From positions 1 to 46,253 of IMG/VR virus record IMGVR_UViG_3300047508_000185: DNA of 46,253 nucleotides; one strand, written 5' to 3'. This document shows, one piece after another, positions 1 through 7,618 of the stretch. The DNA comes from a virus. Below the pieces are notes generated by a model, which saw only the letters and a list, made by a program, of their open reading frames with translations, was not told the origin of the DNA and ran no database searches. Made by a program: the position numbers and the translations under genes. Each line of letters starts with the position of its first letter. Positions within the stretch are counted from its first letter, which is position 1.

Positions 1-49
1 ACAATGAAAACATTTGGCTGCCATTTGCGCTTGTAGTTATTGTTCCAGC
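1..49. repeat. Terminal redundancy, left copy (circular closure)
   Basis: These 49 bases recur at 46205-46253 with one difference, t at 31 versus g at 46235. A frame running leftward from 574 continues without a stop into 46204, so the two ends join into a circle of about 46,204 bp. The repeat is more likely an assembly overlap of a circular or circularly permuted genome than a true terminal repeat, because it lies inside a gene. Confidence 0.9.
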
Positions 50-574
50 GCTTAAATTTGCGTCATCGGCTCCGAACGTTGGAGTGGTGGCGGTTTTATC
101 GAAGCTGAACGCTGTCGGTGATGTGTTTGTAAGTTTTATCGTGGTTCCGGCAATCGGCAGCGTGGCCGTAATCGTCCCAGTCCCGGAAGTGGTTAGGCTG
201 GCCCCGGTGCCCACCACCATTGCCGCAGTCGTATTCGTCCCGCCCGTGATCGCGTTAAAAGCCGTCCCTGCCGCACCACTGCCGCCAAGCGTTACCGTGA
301 ATTGCTTGAAACTCGGTGCTCCCAGAAATACCTGATACTGCGCTGCCGCCGCAAAGAACCCAAACCCCCCTCCAGGTCCAATATTAGACGGATTGGAAAC
401 GGGTGCCGCCAGCCCAACATCGCTGAAAATGTTCGAAGGTGTCGGACAGGGATTCGCCGTCGAAATCGGGCACACGAGGATCGTAGTATTCGGGAACGAA
501 CTCGGCAGCGACCAGAAGAACCCCTGCCCCCAAGCGCTTCCACTCAACAACAACAACCAGAGTAACTTTTTCAC
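1..574 (-). CDS. Exported virion-like protein, N-terminal part (continues at 46204-45837)
   Basis: This is the 5' part of a 313-residue protein that crosses the circular joint. The start is GTG at 574, overlapping the portal stop (GTGA). Residues 1-17 form a clear Sec signal peptide: MKK, then a Leu/Trp-rich core, then AWGQ. The rest is Gly/Ser/Thr/Ala-rich and probably all beta, as in phage fibre or surface proteins, with a few Cys. The 191 codons to the joint have no stop. A dispersed palindrome lies inside the gene at 376-389. The function is unknown. A signal peptide is unusual for a gene directly behind the portal, so the product may be displayed at the cell surface during infection or may be a domesticated host protein. 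Confidence 0.75.
   Translation of the reverse strand, partial: MKKLLWLLLLSGSAWGQGFFWSLPSSFPNTTILVCPISTANPCPTPSNIFSDVGLAAPVSNPSNIGPGGGFGFFAAAAQYQVFLGAPSFKQFTVTLGGSGAAGTAFNAITGGTNTTAAMVVGTGASLTTSGTGTITATLPIAGTTIKLTNTSPTAFSFDKTATTPTFGADDANLSAGTITTSANGSQMFSL
376..389. promoter_or_regulatory. Dispersed palindrome, site 1
   Basis: GTCCAATATTAGAC. On the minus strand it reads GTCTAATATTGGAC, the same asymmetric variant seen at several other sites. It lies inside a coding region and encodes S-N-I-G. Confidence 0.55.
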
Positions 575-2970
575 TGTGTCATCCTCCGTACCCCTGCACC
601 GTTCCCACTCGGCGGTTGTGGCTTGTGAGGTCGAGCCGCTTGCCCCTTCTCCGCGCGCTGCTGCCTGACTTGTGGCGACTGGGGAATTTGGCCGCCTTGC
701 TTGCCACCCTGCTTCCCACTATCCCCGGAGGGCTGCTTGCCCTGAGGTAACCCGCCTTGGCCTCCAGGAGTCCCGCCAGCCGCACTTTGGCCTGCTGCCT
801 CCCCTGACCCCTGTGACATCGCCTGCGCCTGCTGCATGCGAATCTGGTTCATTACGTGCATCTGCATGTGCTGCTTGATGACCTGCCTGATTTGCAGGTT
901 CTGAGGATCTCTCCCAAGATCCGAGTTCAGCCACTGCCGGCAGATGTCGATATGCACAGCATCGTTATCCACAATCAACTCAGGCTGGATGACCTGCATG
1001 CTCTGGGTCATGAGCTCGATTTCTTCCCACTGCACTTTCTGGTCCCCGTACAGGTTGTCGAGTTCCCTGGGGAGGTGAAATAACTCCATTGACTTCGCTT
1101 TCACTCTGGGGTCCTGCGGGTCGAGCATGCCCGAGGCAATGGCTTGGGACATGGAATCCTGCTGGCCAGGGTCAATGGGGAGGACTCTCGTAACGATCTT
1201 GATGCGGTCCATGTCGATGGCCGCGCCTTTCAGCTTCTCAAACTCCCAGCGGCCGTTGATGCCAAACACCGAGTGCACCCGCTCATCGAGCCAGTTCTCC
1301 GACGCCAGTTGCAAAGTCTGTCTCGCCCACAAGGCGTCAGCGGTTTTCCACAGAGCCAGTTGGGGGCTGAGGGCTGAATCGGACTTGGCACTCGCTGCTT
1401 CCTGGCCGCCCCAGGTATTGACACCCTCTTCGTGCTGGCCTACGGCCGCAGGTGAGACTTTGGCGTGAAACTGCATGTCGGTCAGGTGCGCGGTTCTCCA
1501 CTGCCAGGTCTCGTTCGAGAGCGGCATGGAGTTGATCTGGTGGAAGGCGTCGCTTACAGGTTTTCCAGCGGCTTTGACTTCGATCAGCGTCGACGGGTCA
1601 TTGATGATGTTGTTCTTATCAATTCGTTGAGAATCAATTCCAAGGATCGGCGCCGAGTTGTATCCCTGGTTCCGCATGATGAGTCGATCGGTTTCATCGA
1701 GTTTGAGCTGTCCGGGGATAACGTCGTCGTCGCCGTCTCCCCAGATCCGGCCGGGCACGGGGATGAAGACGTAATGGGTCCAGTGGTTTTCGATGGTGTC
1801 ATTTCTGGCCTCTAGGAGTGTGTCTCCGGTCTTGCTGGCATAGAGTCCGTCCGGGAATTTCTTGACCATCTCGGGATCGAAGAAGTACAAGCTGGGCCTA
1901 AGCCATCCTTCAACGAGGAGTGCTTTGGCGGCGGCAGTTGCTCGTTCGTACCATGCGGCATATTGCGTTGGATCTCCGGGCAGATCGGCCAGGCTCTGCA
2001 TGTAGATGAGGCCGAGGTCCCCACCGGTGGAGTAGGCTTCTCCTCCGCCTTCGGCTCCGACCGAGAGCTTGATTTTCGGAAAGGCCGATTGCAGGCCCAG
2101 GCGGTCAACCACACGATTCCGAATAAGGAAAGGCGCATGCCAGAGGTCATACGAACTGCTCCTGAGATAGATTTCGAGGGGGTTGACCGCTTCCGTCATC
2201 AACTCCCCTTTGGGATACTTTACTTCGCCGGTTTGCGTGGGGACGCGACTGGTAACCGGGGGCGTCGCTTCGACGGGGCCTTGACAGCCGGGACACTGCT
2301 CGTGGGTTCCTTCCATGGGTCCGCAGTTGGAACACTGGCTGCCTCCGGGCGAGAGAAGGATGTCGCGATCTTCGTAGACCGGGGCTGCCACGTAACCGTA
2401 TCTGGGATCTTTTGAGTAGTAGGCGTAGCGGAAGGAATTCCCGAAGAGTCTGAGGTTGATGGCTTCGAGCACCCGGAGGTAGTCATATTTCACCGTCTGC
2501 TTGATGATTTCTAAAGCCGTTTTGGCAGCCTTGGTCGCCGCCTGCGCTTCCGCATCGTCGTTCGAAGGAATGGGCTCGATCAGAGGCTCATTCTGGATAT
2601 AGGCTTTGACCCCGTACAGCACCAGCGTCCGGTAGTAGTTGTTGGGGAAAGCATAATCCCCGGAATCCTGCTGCAGCACATCCCAGGCAACGTTGATGTC
2701 GGACCACTCCAGTTCGTGGTAGCCCATATAGAACAGGCAGTTTCGAAACCATTTTCTAGCGAATTGAATTTTCTCAAAAGATCCTTCTCGCCAATAGTAG
2801 TCAACCAACCATAAAACGCGCTTCTCTAATGTTTCTCCTAATGGGTAGCCACGCGCTACATCCTGCGCTTCCGGTTTTTCGGTTTTGGTACTTAGAACTT
2901 TATCTTTGCCTTTAAAGAAATCGGAGACCTTACCTCCCAATCCCGTGATAAGACCGCCGCTAGCTGGCAT
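571..2970 (-). CDS. Portal protein
   Basis: The protein has 799 residues from ATG 2970. That start has GAAGG about 6 nt upstream and overlaps the endonuclease VII stop; an upstream ATG at 3036 is less likely. The size, the place after TerL, and the acidic and aromatic N-terminal half fit the large P22-type portal family, which forms the dodecameric DNA-entry ring of podoviruses. A four-Cys zinc ribbon sits at about residues 213-229 (CSNC...CPGC). The last 80 residues are Gln/Gly/Lys-rich and disordered, like the barrel or tail extension of long portals. The stop is coupled to the next gene by GTGA. The assignment rests on size, composition and context rather than on a signature motif. Confidence 0.75.
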   Translation of the reverse strand: MPASGGLITGLGGKVSDFFKGKDKVLSTKTEKPEAQDVARGYPLGETLEKRVLWLVDYYWREGSFEKIQFARKWFRNCLFYMGYHELEWSDINVAWDVLQQDSGDYAFPNNYYRTLVLYGVKAYIQNEPLIEPIPSNDDAEAQAATKAAKTALEIIKQTVKYDYLRVLEAINLRLFGNSFRYAYYSKDPRYGYVAAPVYEDRDILLSPGGSQCSNCGPMEGTHEQCPGCQGPVEATPPVTSRVPTQTGEVKYPKGELMTEAVNPLEIYLRSSSYDLWHAPFLIRNRVVDRLGLQSAFPKIKLSVGAEGGGEAYSTGGDLGLIYMQSLADLPGDPTQYAAWYERATAAAKALLVEGWLRPSLYFFDPEMVKKFPDGLYASKTGDTLLEARNDTIENHWTHYVFIPVPGRIWGDGDDDVIPGQLKLDETDRLIMRNQGYNSAPILGIDSQRIDKNNIINDPSTLIEVKAAGKPVSDAFHQINSMPLSNETWQWRTAHLTDMQFHAKVSPAAVGQHEEGVNTWGGQEAASAKSDSALSPQLALWKTADALWARQTLQLASENWLDERVHSVFGINGRWEFEKLKGAAIDMDRIKIVTRVLPIDPGQQDSMSQAIASGMLDPQDPRVKAKSMELFHLPRELDNLYGDQKVQWEEIELMTQSMQVIQPELIVDNDAVHIDICRQWLNSDLGRDPQNLQIRQVIKQHMQMHVMNQIRMQQAQAMSQGSGEAAGQSAAGGTPGGQGGLPQGKQPSGDSGKQGGKQGGQIPQSPQVRQQRAEKGQAARPHKPQPPSGNGAGVRRMTQ

Positions 2971-3427
2971 CGCGACCTTCGTGTTCTGCGAGATAAGCTT
3001 CCGCCTTGGTAGCCCATCCGGGAATGGACTCAACACGATTCAGAAGTCCATTGCACGGAAGACACAGGAGTCCGCGACTCTTGCCGGTTGTGTGGTTGTG
3101 GTCAATGGCAAGCCTATTGGTGATCGGAGCCTTGCCGCAGATTGCACAAACTCCGTTCTGCTTTTCCAGCAGCGCATCGTACCAAGCCTTGCCGACTCCA
3201 TACATCCGATGCATGTCTCGATCCTTCGCGCGGTCCTTGTTCTGCCGATACCAAGCGCTTGAAACGGCCAGCTTCTTTTCCTTGTTCTTCAGGTAGTAGC
3301 CGCGATGATATTCCGCCATGTGCGCCTTGTTTCTGGCGGCAGACTCGCGTTTCAATTGCGCTGCCCGTTCAGGATTGGCCTCGCGCCACTGCTTCACATG
3401 CGCTCGATTCTCTTCAGGAGTTCTCAC
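2960..3427 (-). CDS. Endonuclease VII-family HNH nuclease (homing type)
   Basis: The protein has 155 residues, with a GTG start overlapping the preceding stop (GTGA). A long basic helical N-terminus is followed by the recombination endonuclease VII core: ..YDALLEKQNGVCAICGK, then LAIDHNHTTGKSRGLLCLPCN. This gives two CxxC zinc pairs and the catalytic DHNH. The family cuts branched or double-stranded DNA, and in phages it is often a free-standing homing gene. It sits directly against the portal gene, overlapping its start by 11 bp. A second copy of the family lies at 42354-42998, also just 5' of a virion gene, which supports a mobile origin rather than a role in packaging. Confidence 0.85.
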   Translation of the reverse strand: MRTPEENRAHVKQWREANPERAAQLKRESAARNKAHMAEYHRGYYLKNKEKKLAVSSAWYRQNKDRAKDRDMHRMYGVGKAWYDALLEKQNGVCAICGKAPITNRLAIDHNHTTGKSRGLLCLPCNGLLNRVESIPGWATKAEAYLAEHEGRDAS

Positions 3428-3690
3428 TTTTTCGCCTGCCGCATGCTTCGCAGAAAATCCGCTCCCGGCAGGGGCATGGAGAACAAAGTCTTCCTGGCTT
3501 TGGCTGCCACAGGTTCGGAGGGAGCGAGTTTACCCTCCATACTTCCCGCGCTCACGCCCTGCATTTCGGAAAAAATCCTCATCAACCGTGTCTGAAACTG
3601 GAACACCAGAATCAGACTGAGGATCGCGACGGCCGCGAGGCTCAATACCAGCAAGAGCAGAATTGACATCGTCAGCGTTGATATCGTCAT
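3424..3690 (-). CDS. Single-pass membrane protein, nested out of frame
   Basis: The protein has 88 residues if started at ATG 3690. A hydrophobic helix of about 24 residues (roughly 8-31) is followed by a short basic and polar tail. It overlaps the 3530-3742 frame by 161 bp in a different frame, and its stop overlaps the GTG of the endonuclease VII gene. The clear transmembrane segment and the coupled stop suggest that it is real. No family was recognised. Small nested membrane proteins in phages are often holins, spanins or exclusion proteins. Confidence 0.5.
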   Translation of the reverse strand: MTISTLTMSILLLLVLSLAAVAILSLILVFQFQTRLMRIFSEMQGVSAGSMEGKLAPSEPVAAKARKTLFSMPLPGADFLRSMRQAKK

Positions 3691-3742
3691 CAAAAACTCC
3701 GTATTTCCGCGGGTTCTCGAAAGGTAAATCCGGGTTACCCAT
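3530..3742 (-). CDS. Hypothetical acidic protein
   Basis: The protein has 70 residues from ATG 3742, preceded by GGAGGACGCC, a good ribosome binding site. It overlaps the stop of the upstream zinc-ribbon gene. It is acidic (a DDDINADD stretch), hydrophilic and probably disordered. Its 3' three quarters overlap the membrane-protein frame beginning at 3690. No function was recognised. Confidence 0.5.
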   Translation of the reverse strand: MGNPDLPFENPRKYGVFDDDINADDVNSALAGIEPRGRRDPQSDSGVPVSDTVDEDFFRNAGRERGKYGG

Positions 3743-3950
3743 GGCGTCCTCCACAACACTCTCTGCCCAGCCAGCGTTCCTGCCCATGCACCGTATCCAT
3801 ATACACCAGATCCGCGGACACCCGCCCGCAGCGACTGCAGCGCCCCTGCTTGCCGCTCGATGGCATCAGATTTTTGATGGGAATTTTCGGAGCCGCGTCG
3901 AGTTGGGCTTTCTCCGCGGCAATCTGGGAGTCCAAATTTGGATCAGCCAC
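3735..3950 (-). CDS. Small zinc-ribbon protein
   Basis: This start, GTG at 3950, gives 71 residues and overlaps the upstream stop (GTGGCTGA). ATG 3998 would add 16 residues and overlap that gene further. The C-terminus has CSRCG and a later CCG, a probable zinc site. The dispersed palindrome at 3930-3943 lies inside the first codons and encodes P-N-L-D. Unknown function in the packaging gene group. Confidence 0.45.
   Translation of the reverse strand: MADPNLDSQIAAEKAQLDAAPKIPIKNLMPSSGKQGRCSRCGRVSADLVYMDTVHGQERWLGRECCGGRHG
3930..3943. promoter_or_regulatory. Dispersed palindrome, site 2
   Basis: GTCCAAATTTGGAT, a 12-bp perfect palindrome core, over the start region of the gene beginning near 3950. 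Confidence 0.7.
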
Positions 3951-4557
3951 GATTGATTTTGAACCTCTCAACAGCGGTTCTCCAGGATACGAGGTCATCG
4001 TCAAGCCACGCCGAGCAACAGTCCATCCCTTGAACGTCGCGGCCAAGCACGCGGCAGAATCCTTGCTCGAACGCGCGCTTATCCTCGCCCGGAGTCATGT
4101 ACATGTCACAATCGTCCCCACCATTCGCCCCTGAGCAGCATGCCCCGGAGTATTCGAGGCCCACTTCGGGAGCGTTGACGTAGCATAATCCCGCATCGTC
4201 AGGATTCAGCCGCGCCAAAGTCTTTTCCGAGCCCGTATGCGGGTCGCCCTTGACCCAGTAGCTGCACAGCGGCCAGTATTCAATCTGTTTCGAATCCGCG
4301 GTTGGGACTTTCGGCCAGATCAGCTTGTGAATCTCGACCGTGCGGCTCATCAACTGACAGCTCCTGCCGTAGTTGTAGAAGACGCAGTTGTAACAGGATC
4401 TGGGTTCGTTGTCGGCTGACGCAGCGGAGGAGAATGCGACCTGCCCATTATTCAGGATCGGAGGCAGTTTCGCGTCAGGAGCGGAAATCACCCGGCGAAT
4501 GGAGTTGATTTTCTCCAGATTCTTCGCTTTGTAGGTCAGAAACCCGTCCGTTTTCAC
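3943..4557 (-). CDS. Cysteine-rich hypothetical protein
   Basis: The protein has 204 residues with a GTG start, overlapping the preceding stop as GTGA. It contains about twelve Cys, including CYNC, CACC-like (GACCSG) and MDCCSAW clusters, which suggests one or more metal sites. The N-terminus (about 1-50) is basic. No family was recognised. It lies between TerL and the portal, where small head or packaging accessory genes are usual. Confidence 0.7.
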   Translation of the reverse strand: MKTDGFLTYKAKNLEKINSIRRVISAPDAKLPPILNNGQVAFSSAASADNEPRSCYNCVFYNYGRSCQLMSRTVEIHKLIWPKVPTADSKQIEYWPLCSYWVKGDPHTGSEKTLARLNPDDAGLCYVNAPEVGLEYSGACCSGANGGDDCDMYMTPGEDKRAFEQGFCRVLGRDVQGMDCCSAWLDDDLVSWRTAVERFKINRG

Positions 4558-4814
4558 TGCACTCTCTTGAGTTTCTGTTTCATCGACTGCACTTTGCCGA
4601 CTTTCGCGGCCTTCTCAGCCAAAAACTGCGCGGGTGCGGGATTGGAGGTATTGAGGACTGGGCTTTTGGTGGCCAACTGGTGTTGCAAGCTGACCCCCGT
4701 AGGCATCGGAGTCACGGGAATGCCGGAATCGGTGTCGTCCGAGACAACCGGAGGGGTCGAACTGCGGTAAACCGCTCCTCCAAAATCAACTGGCGCCCCA
4801 CGTTCCTGCGGCAT
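4554..4814 (-). CDS. Hypothetical protein with basic C-terminal motif
   Basis: The protein has 86 residues, with its ATG overlapping the previous stop (TGATG). Residues 1-60 are Pro/Ser/Thr-rich and probably disordered. The last 25 form a basic amphipathic segment, LAEKAAKVGKVQSMKQKLK. The preceding gene (4814-4966) ends in a very similar segment, so the two adjacent genes share a C-terminal module. Unknown function. Confidence 0.65.
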   Translation of the reverse strand: MPQERGAPVDFGGAVYRSSTPPVVSDDTDSGIPVTPMPTGVSLQHQLATKSPVLNTSNPAPAQFLAEKAAKVGKVQSMKQKLKRVQ

Positions 4815-4966
4815 CAGGCTTTCTTGGCCATCTTGATCTTTAATTTCACCGATTTAACGTTGCCCGCTTTGACTGCCTTCTCCGCCAGGCTGCTCACGGG
4901 CTTCAAAGTGTCCATGGTCGAGCCCGGCCGGGTCAATCCGCCCAGGATTGCTCCATTGGTTCCCAT
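4814..4966 (-). CDS. Small basic protein, paralogous tail to its neighbour
   Basis: The protein has 50 residues. ATG at 4966 is preceded by GGGAGGCGATCGAAC, and the stop overlaps the next ATG (TGATG). The C-terminus, LAEKAVKAGNVKSVKLKIK, matches the tail of the 86-residue neighbour in a repeated Lys/Val pattern. It overlaps the 3' end of 4854-5165 by about 110 bp in another frame. Good initiation signals and paralogy support it. Confidence 0.6.
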   Translation of the reverse strand: MGTNGAILGGLTRPGSTMDTLKPVSSLAEKAVKAGNVKSVKLKIKMAKKA

Positions 4967-5165
4967 GTTCGATCGCCTCCCTGCGTTTTTCCGTCTCTGC
5001 CTTAATCTTTTCCATCAACTCGTTGTCCCTGAGCACGCCTTTGTCGATCAGCAGGAGCTCTAGACACTCAATCGCAAAGGCTACCCCCCCGACATTCACT
5101 GCGAGAGCGGCTGTCTTGCTCATTTTCTTCATTTTCCGCACTTCGGCAGCCAGATTCCCGCGCAT
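4854..5165 (-). CDS. Hypothetical helical protein
   Basis: The protein has 103 residues from ATG 5165. That start has AGAAGG 6 nt upstream and overlaps the previous stop (TGATG); a longer in-frame version from 5228 is less likely. It has a basic N-terminus, a central hydrophobic stretch (AALAVNVGGVAFAIECLELLLID) that may be a buried or membrane helix, then a charged helix. The last 35 residues, overlapping the next gene, look low in information and may exist only because of that gene. Confidence 0.55.
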   Translation of the reverse strand: MRGNLAAEVRKMKKMSKTAALAVNVGGVAFAIECLELLLIDKGVLRDNELMEKIKAETEKRREAIEHGNQWSNPGRIDPAGLDHGHFEAREQPGGEGSQSGQR

Positions 5166-5341
5166 CAAGCACCTTCTGGTTCTTCTACTGAGTAATTGCC
5201 ATCTGGTCTTCGTATTGGATTCTTCCATTCATGTCTAATCGTATTAGGAACGTGAAATCGTCTGAATTCAATCCATCCTTCTTTCAACTGCTCTGGCGTA
5301 ATTACTCTGTACGTCTTGGTTAGCGTTGCTGTATCCGTCAT
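5165..5341 (-). CDS. Small hypothetical protein downstream of terminase
   Basis: The protein has 58 residues. Its ATG overlaps the TerL stop (ATGA) and its own stop overlaps the next ATG (TGATG). The sequence (TKTYRVITPEQLKEGWIEFRR) is compact and charged, ending in an acidic tail. No family was recognised. The double overlap argues that it is translated. Confidence 0.6.
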   Translation of the reverse strand: MTDTATLTKTYRVITPEQLKEGWIEFRRFHVPNTIRHEWKNPIRRPDGNYSVEEPEGA

Positions 5342-6864
5342 GTCCGCCCTACCCGCTGAAATCTCAGATTCGCAGGCTTTTGGAACCTAATCGGCCCCCG
5401 ACTCGCCTTCTCCTGCCACTCTTTCATCGTCATCATCTGGTTTCCACCCCGGAACGTCGCCATCTTGTCCCTCAACTTCTCCTGATCGCGCCAATATTCC
5501 CGCGAGAGGGCATCCAAAGCAGGATTTTCCCACAACTTTGGCGTCTCTAACCGTTCGGGAAGGGGTCTGAAGGTGTGGATGGCATAACGAATCGCGTCGG
5601 GGCTATGTGAATTCTCGTGCGAAGCTTCGCCATTGGAGTTCCCGCTGCGATCCTTAGCCCATTTATAACCAGAAAGCTCGCGCCGGGTATTGACGCAATC
5701 GGAACTGACAAAAAATCTGGGCGCCCCCTTGATTTTGGCATTGAACGGATGCTCCAGTCTGGGATCCACATGCAGATACTGCGCGCACTTGAACAGCCCC
5801 GGCCTTACCTCTTTGATCGCCGGATAGCCATTGATGTCAAACTCCGCCAACTCCAAAGCCGCCTGCCGGTTGGCGTAGTCGTAAGCCAGCCCGTCCTGCT
5901 GCCGGCCTTCCATCTTCATGTGCAGTTCTGAAGCAATGACGCGAATCAGCAGCGACGTCCCATAAACCTCAGCGAACTGAAACAGCATTCCGTTGGGAGC
6001 GACAGCGATAAGCACACAGGCCCAAGGGTCGATATCAGATCCGATATCAATTCCGACGATGACTGGCCAGGTTTGCGGAGGGACTGGCAAACCTCCAAAA
6101 ATTCCGTGACATCTTCGAGCATCGTAGACATGAGAGTCCTCCGTGAATTCCTTGTAAACCAGGTCGGTGAAGTCCGAAAAATGTCCATGAATGAACCGCT
6201 CCGCCCAATCCGGAGGATACAGGTTCACCAGGTTCTCTACGTACTCTTCCGGCAGGAACGGGTTATCCATGGAACTCGCGGTGATCCCGCGGTTATTGTT
6301 CTTCCAGGCTTGTTTTCTTTCCGGATCAAAGAAATGCCGCCACACCCAATCGTGACCGGCTGGGTTCGAAGATAACCGTATGAGATGACGCGGAGCCGTC
6401 TTCCGTCGTAAACGTCCAGCCAGCAGGAAAAAGGTCTCTTCTGAAATCTCGGTCGCCTCATCCACATACGCCGCACTCAGATTCATCGACTTGATATGCC
6501 CGGCAACTTTAGGATCCGTGATGTCCAGATGGCGGAAAATCAACTGGTGCCCGTTCGACATCGTGTACGTCTTCTTGGTATCTGCCCACTCCCCGTAATT
6601 CTCCGGAATCATTTCGAGAAACGTCTTCATGGTCGACGTCTCCAGTGAGTTCATGTTGAGGCGCCCCATGAGGCTGAATCCGCCAGGATCGGCGTACATA
6701 TTCAGAATGGCCGAGATCACCAGTCCCGCTGTCTTGCCAGAACCAACGCCACCAACGTAGGCCGCATTGCGTTCCTTCGCTGATATGAACTCCTTCTGAT
6801 TCGGCAGTCGATCCAGGGAGTCGAGCGCATCATGAAACTCGAGCTCCCCAGAGAAAATCCCCAT
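5338..6864 (-). CDS. terL: Terminase large subunit
   Basis: The protein has 508 residues. It is the ATP-driven DNA packaging motor and genome-cutting nuclease that docks on the portal. The ATPase domain shows Walker A GGVGSGKT (38-45), Walker B ending in VDEATE (D135, E136) and the coupling motif SSNPAG (166-170). The RNase H-like nuclease domain has GIDIG (D273), a further Asp in YDYAN (D329) and HSPDAIRYA (D423), the expected metal-binding acidic triad. Length and motif order fit the Terminase_6/PBSX-like group. A downstream chain of small overlapping genes leads to the portal. Confidence 0.95.
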   Translation of the reverse strand: MGIFSGELEFHDALDSLDRLPNQKEFISAKERNAAYVGGVGSGKTAGLVISAILNMYADPGGFSLMGRLNMNSLETSTMKTFLEMIPENYGEWADTKKTYTMSNGHQLIFRHLDITDPKVAGHIKSMNLSAAYVDEATEISEETFFLLAGRLRRKTAPRHLIRLSSNPAGHDWVWRHFFDPERKQAWKNNNRGITASSMDNPFLPEEYVENLVNLYPPDWAERFIHGHFSDFTDLVYKEFTEDSHVYDARRCHGIFGGLPVPPQTWPVIVGIDIGSDIDPWACVLIAVAPNGMLFQFAEVYGTSLLIRVIASELHMKMEGRQQDGLAYDYANRQAALELAEFDINGYPAIKEVRPGLFKCAQYLHVDPRLEHPFNAKIKGAPRFFVSSDCVNTRRELSGYKWAKDRSGNSNGEASHENSHSPDAIRYAIHTFRPLPERLETPKLWENPALDALSREYWRDQEKLRDKMATFRGGNQMMTMKEWQEKASRGPIRFQKPANLRFQRVGRT

Positions 6865-6867
6865 GAA

Positions 6868-7122
6868 CTAGTGCGCTCCTGCCAGCACAGGTCCCTTCGC
6901 CTTCTGTGCCGCAGCCTTCTCCTTCGCCGCCTGCCTCGCGGCCGCCGCTACCATCTTCCGCTGATCCTCTGCCGCCTCCCTCGCCTTCTCCCTCGCCTCC
7001 CACTTCGGCGCCAGCAACTTCGCACTCCCAGGTAACGGCAAATTCAACGCCTTCAAATCCTGATACATCGTCTCAAATTCCCCAATCACTTCTACCGCAG
7101 GCACCACCGGTTTCGTCGCCAT
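6868..7122 (-). CDS. Hypothetical Ala/Lys-rich coiled-coil protein
   Basis: The protein has 84 residues. GGGAGAAAAAC precedes the ATG, and the stop lies 3 bp before TerL. Residues 40-75 form a strongly charged Ala/Lys/Glu helix, probably a coiled coil. It sits where a small terminase subunit or packaging accessory is expected, but no HTH is evident. A dispersed palindrome (7136-7149) lies just upstream of the ribosome binding site. Confidence 0.65.
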   Translation of the reverse strand: MATKPVVPAVEVIGEFETMYQDLKALNLPLPGSAKLLAPKWEAREKAREAAEDQRKMVAAAARQAAKEKAAAQKAKGPVLAGAH

Positions 7123-7135
7123 GTTTTTCTCCCTT

Positions 7136-7149
7136 GTCTAATTTTGGAC
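7136..7149. promoter_or_regulatory. Dispersed palindrome, site 3
   Basis: GTCTAATTTTGGAC lies in the short gap between the genes at 7151 and 7122, a few bases upstream of the ribosome binding site of the latter. It could block transcription or translation there. Confidence 0.7.
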
Positions 7150-7150
7150 C

Positions 7151-7357
7151 CTAAACTTTTCTCGGATTCGTACACCCTGGATGGTAATAAAGCCCATCCC
7201 CACACATCGTCCCATCATTCGAAATGTGTCCCCCCAGCGCCCTGTCCTCCGCCAACCGCTTCCTCCGCGCTGCATCCCACACCGGCCTCATTGCCCGATA
7301 CCGCTCCTCCAACTCCCCTTCTTCCTTCGCCTTCTTCTCCGCTTCACTCAACACCAT
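7151..7357 (-). CDS. Small charged protein with C-terminal Cys pair
   Basis: The protein has 68 residues. ATG 7357 follows GGAGGGTGAG and overlaps the end of the zinc-ribbon gene. It has a charged helical N-terminal half, then a segment with MCGDGLYYHPGC, a possible metal site. Unknown function. It is one of the first genes of the late unit. Confidence 0.6.
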   Translation of the reverse strand: MVLSEAEKKAKEEGELEERYRAMRPVWDAARRKRLAEDRALGGHISNDGTMCGDGLYYHPGCTNPRKV

Positions 7358-7358
7358 C

Positions 7359-7484
7359 TCACCCTCCCACCTTTCGACACTCCACATTCGGACACCGACT
7401 CGGCTTCCCCACCTTTACCCTCGGTATCCACACCCACCCGCACTCCGTACATTTCCACACCGGAATCTCCACCGAAATAATCAT
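7359..7484 (-). CDS. Tiny zinc-ribbon protein
   Basis: The protein has 41 residues and lies immediately upstream of 7357. CTECGW and RCPNVEC form a four-Cys zinc ribbon of the rubredoxin-knuckle kind, W-K-C-x2-C then C-x4-C. No strong ribosome binding site was found. The start codon overlaps a pair of 15-bp direct repeats. Too short for a family call. Confidence 0.5.
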   Translation of the reverse strand: MIISVEIPVWKCTECGWVWIPRVKVGKPSRCPNVECRKVGG

Positions 7485-7618
7485 GGCGAATTGTACCAGT
7501 GGCGAATTGTACCAAAGTCGAAATCACAGGAAAATTCTATTTCGAAAGGATAATTATTCCGAGGGGGTAGGTCGGTGCGGCCGCTTCGTTCGGGGGTACA
7601 ACGTTCGATAGCTCAGTA
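7484..7618. promoter_or_regulatory. AT-rich gap with tandem direct repeat
   Basis: TGGCGAATTGTACCA occurs twice, at 7484-7498 and 7500-7514, with a 16-bp period. Its ends (TGG...CCA) are complementary. The gap is AT-rich compared with its surroundings and contains the palindrome ATAATTAT near 7550. It lies just ahead of the terminase gene group on the minus strand, so a late promoter or operator is plausible, but no clear -35/-10 pair was seen. Confidence 0.4.

Noticed and set aside
292-543. Arg-rich frames near the left end
   Set aside because: Shadows of the exported protein gene that continues across the circular joint.
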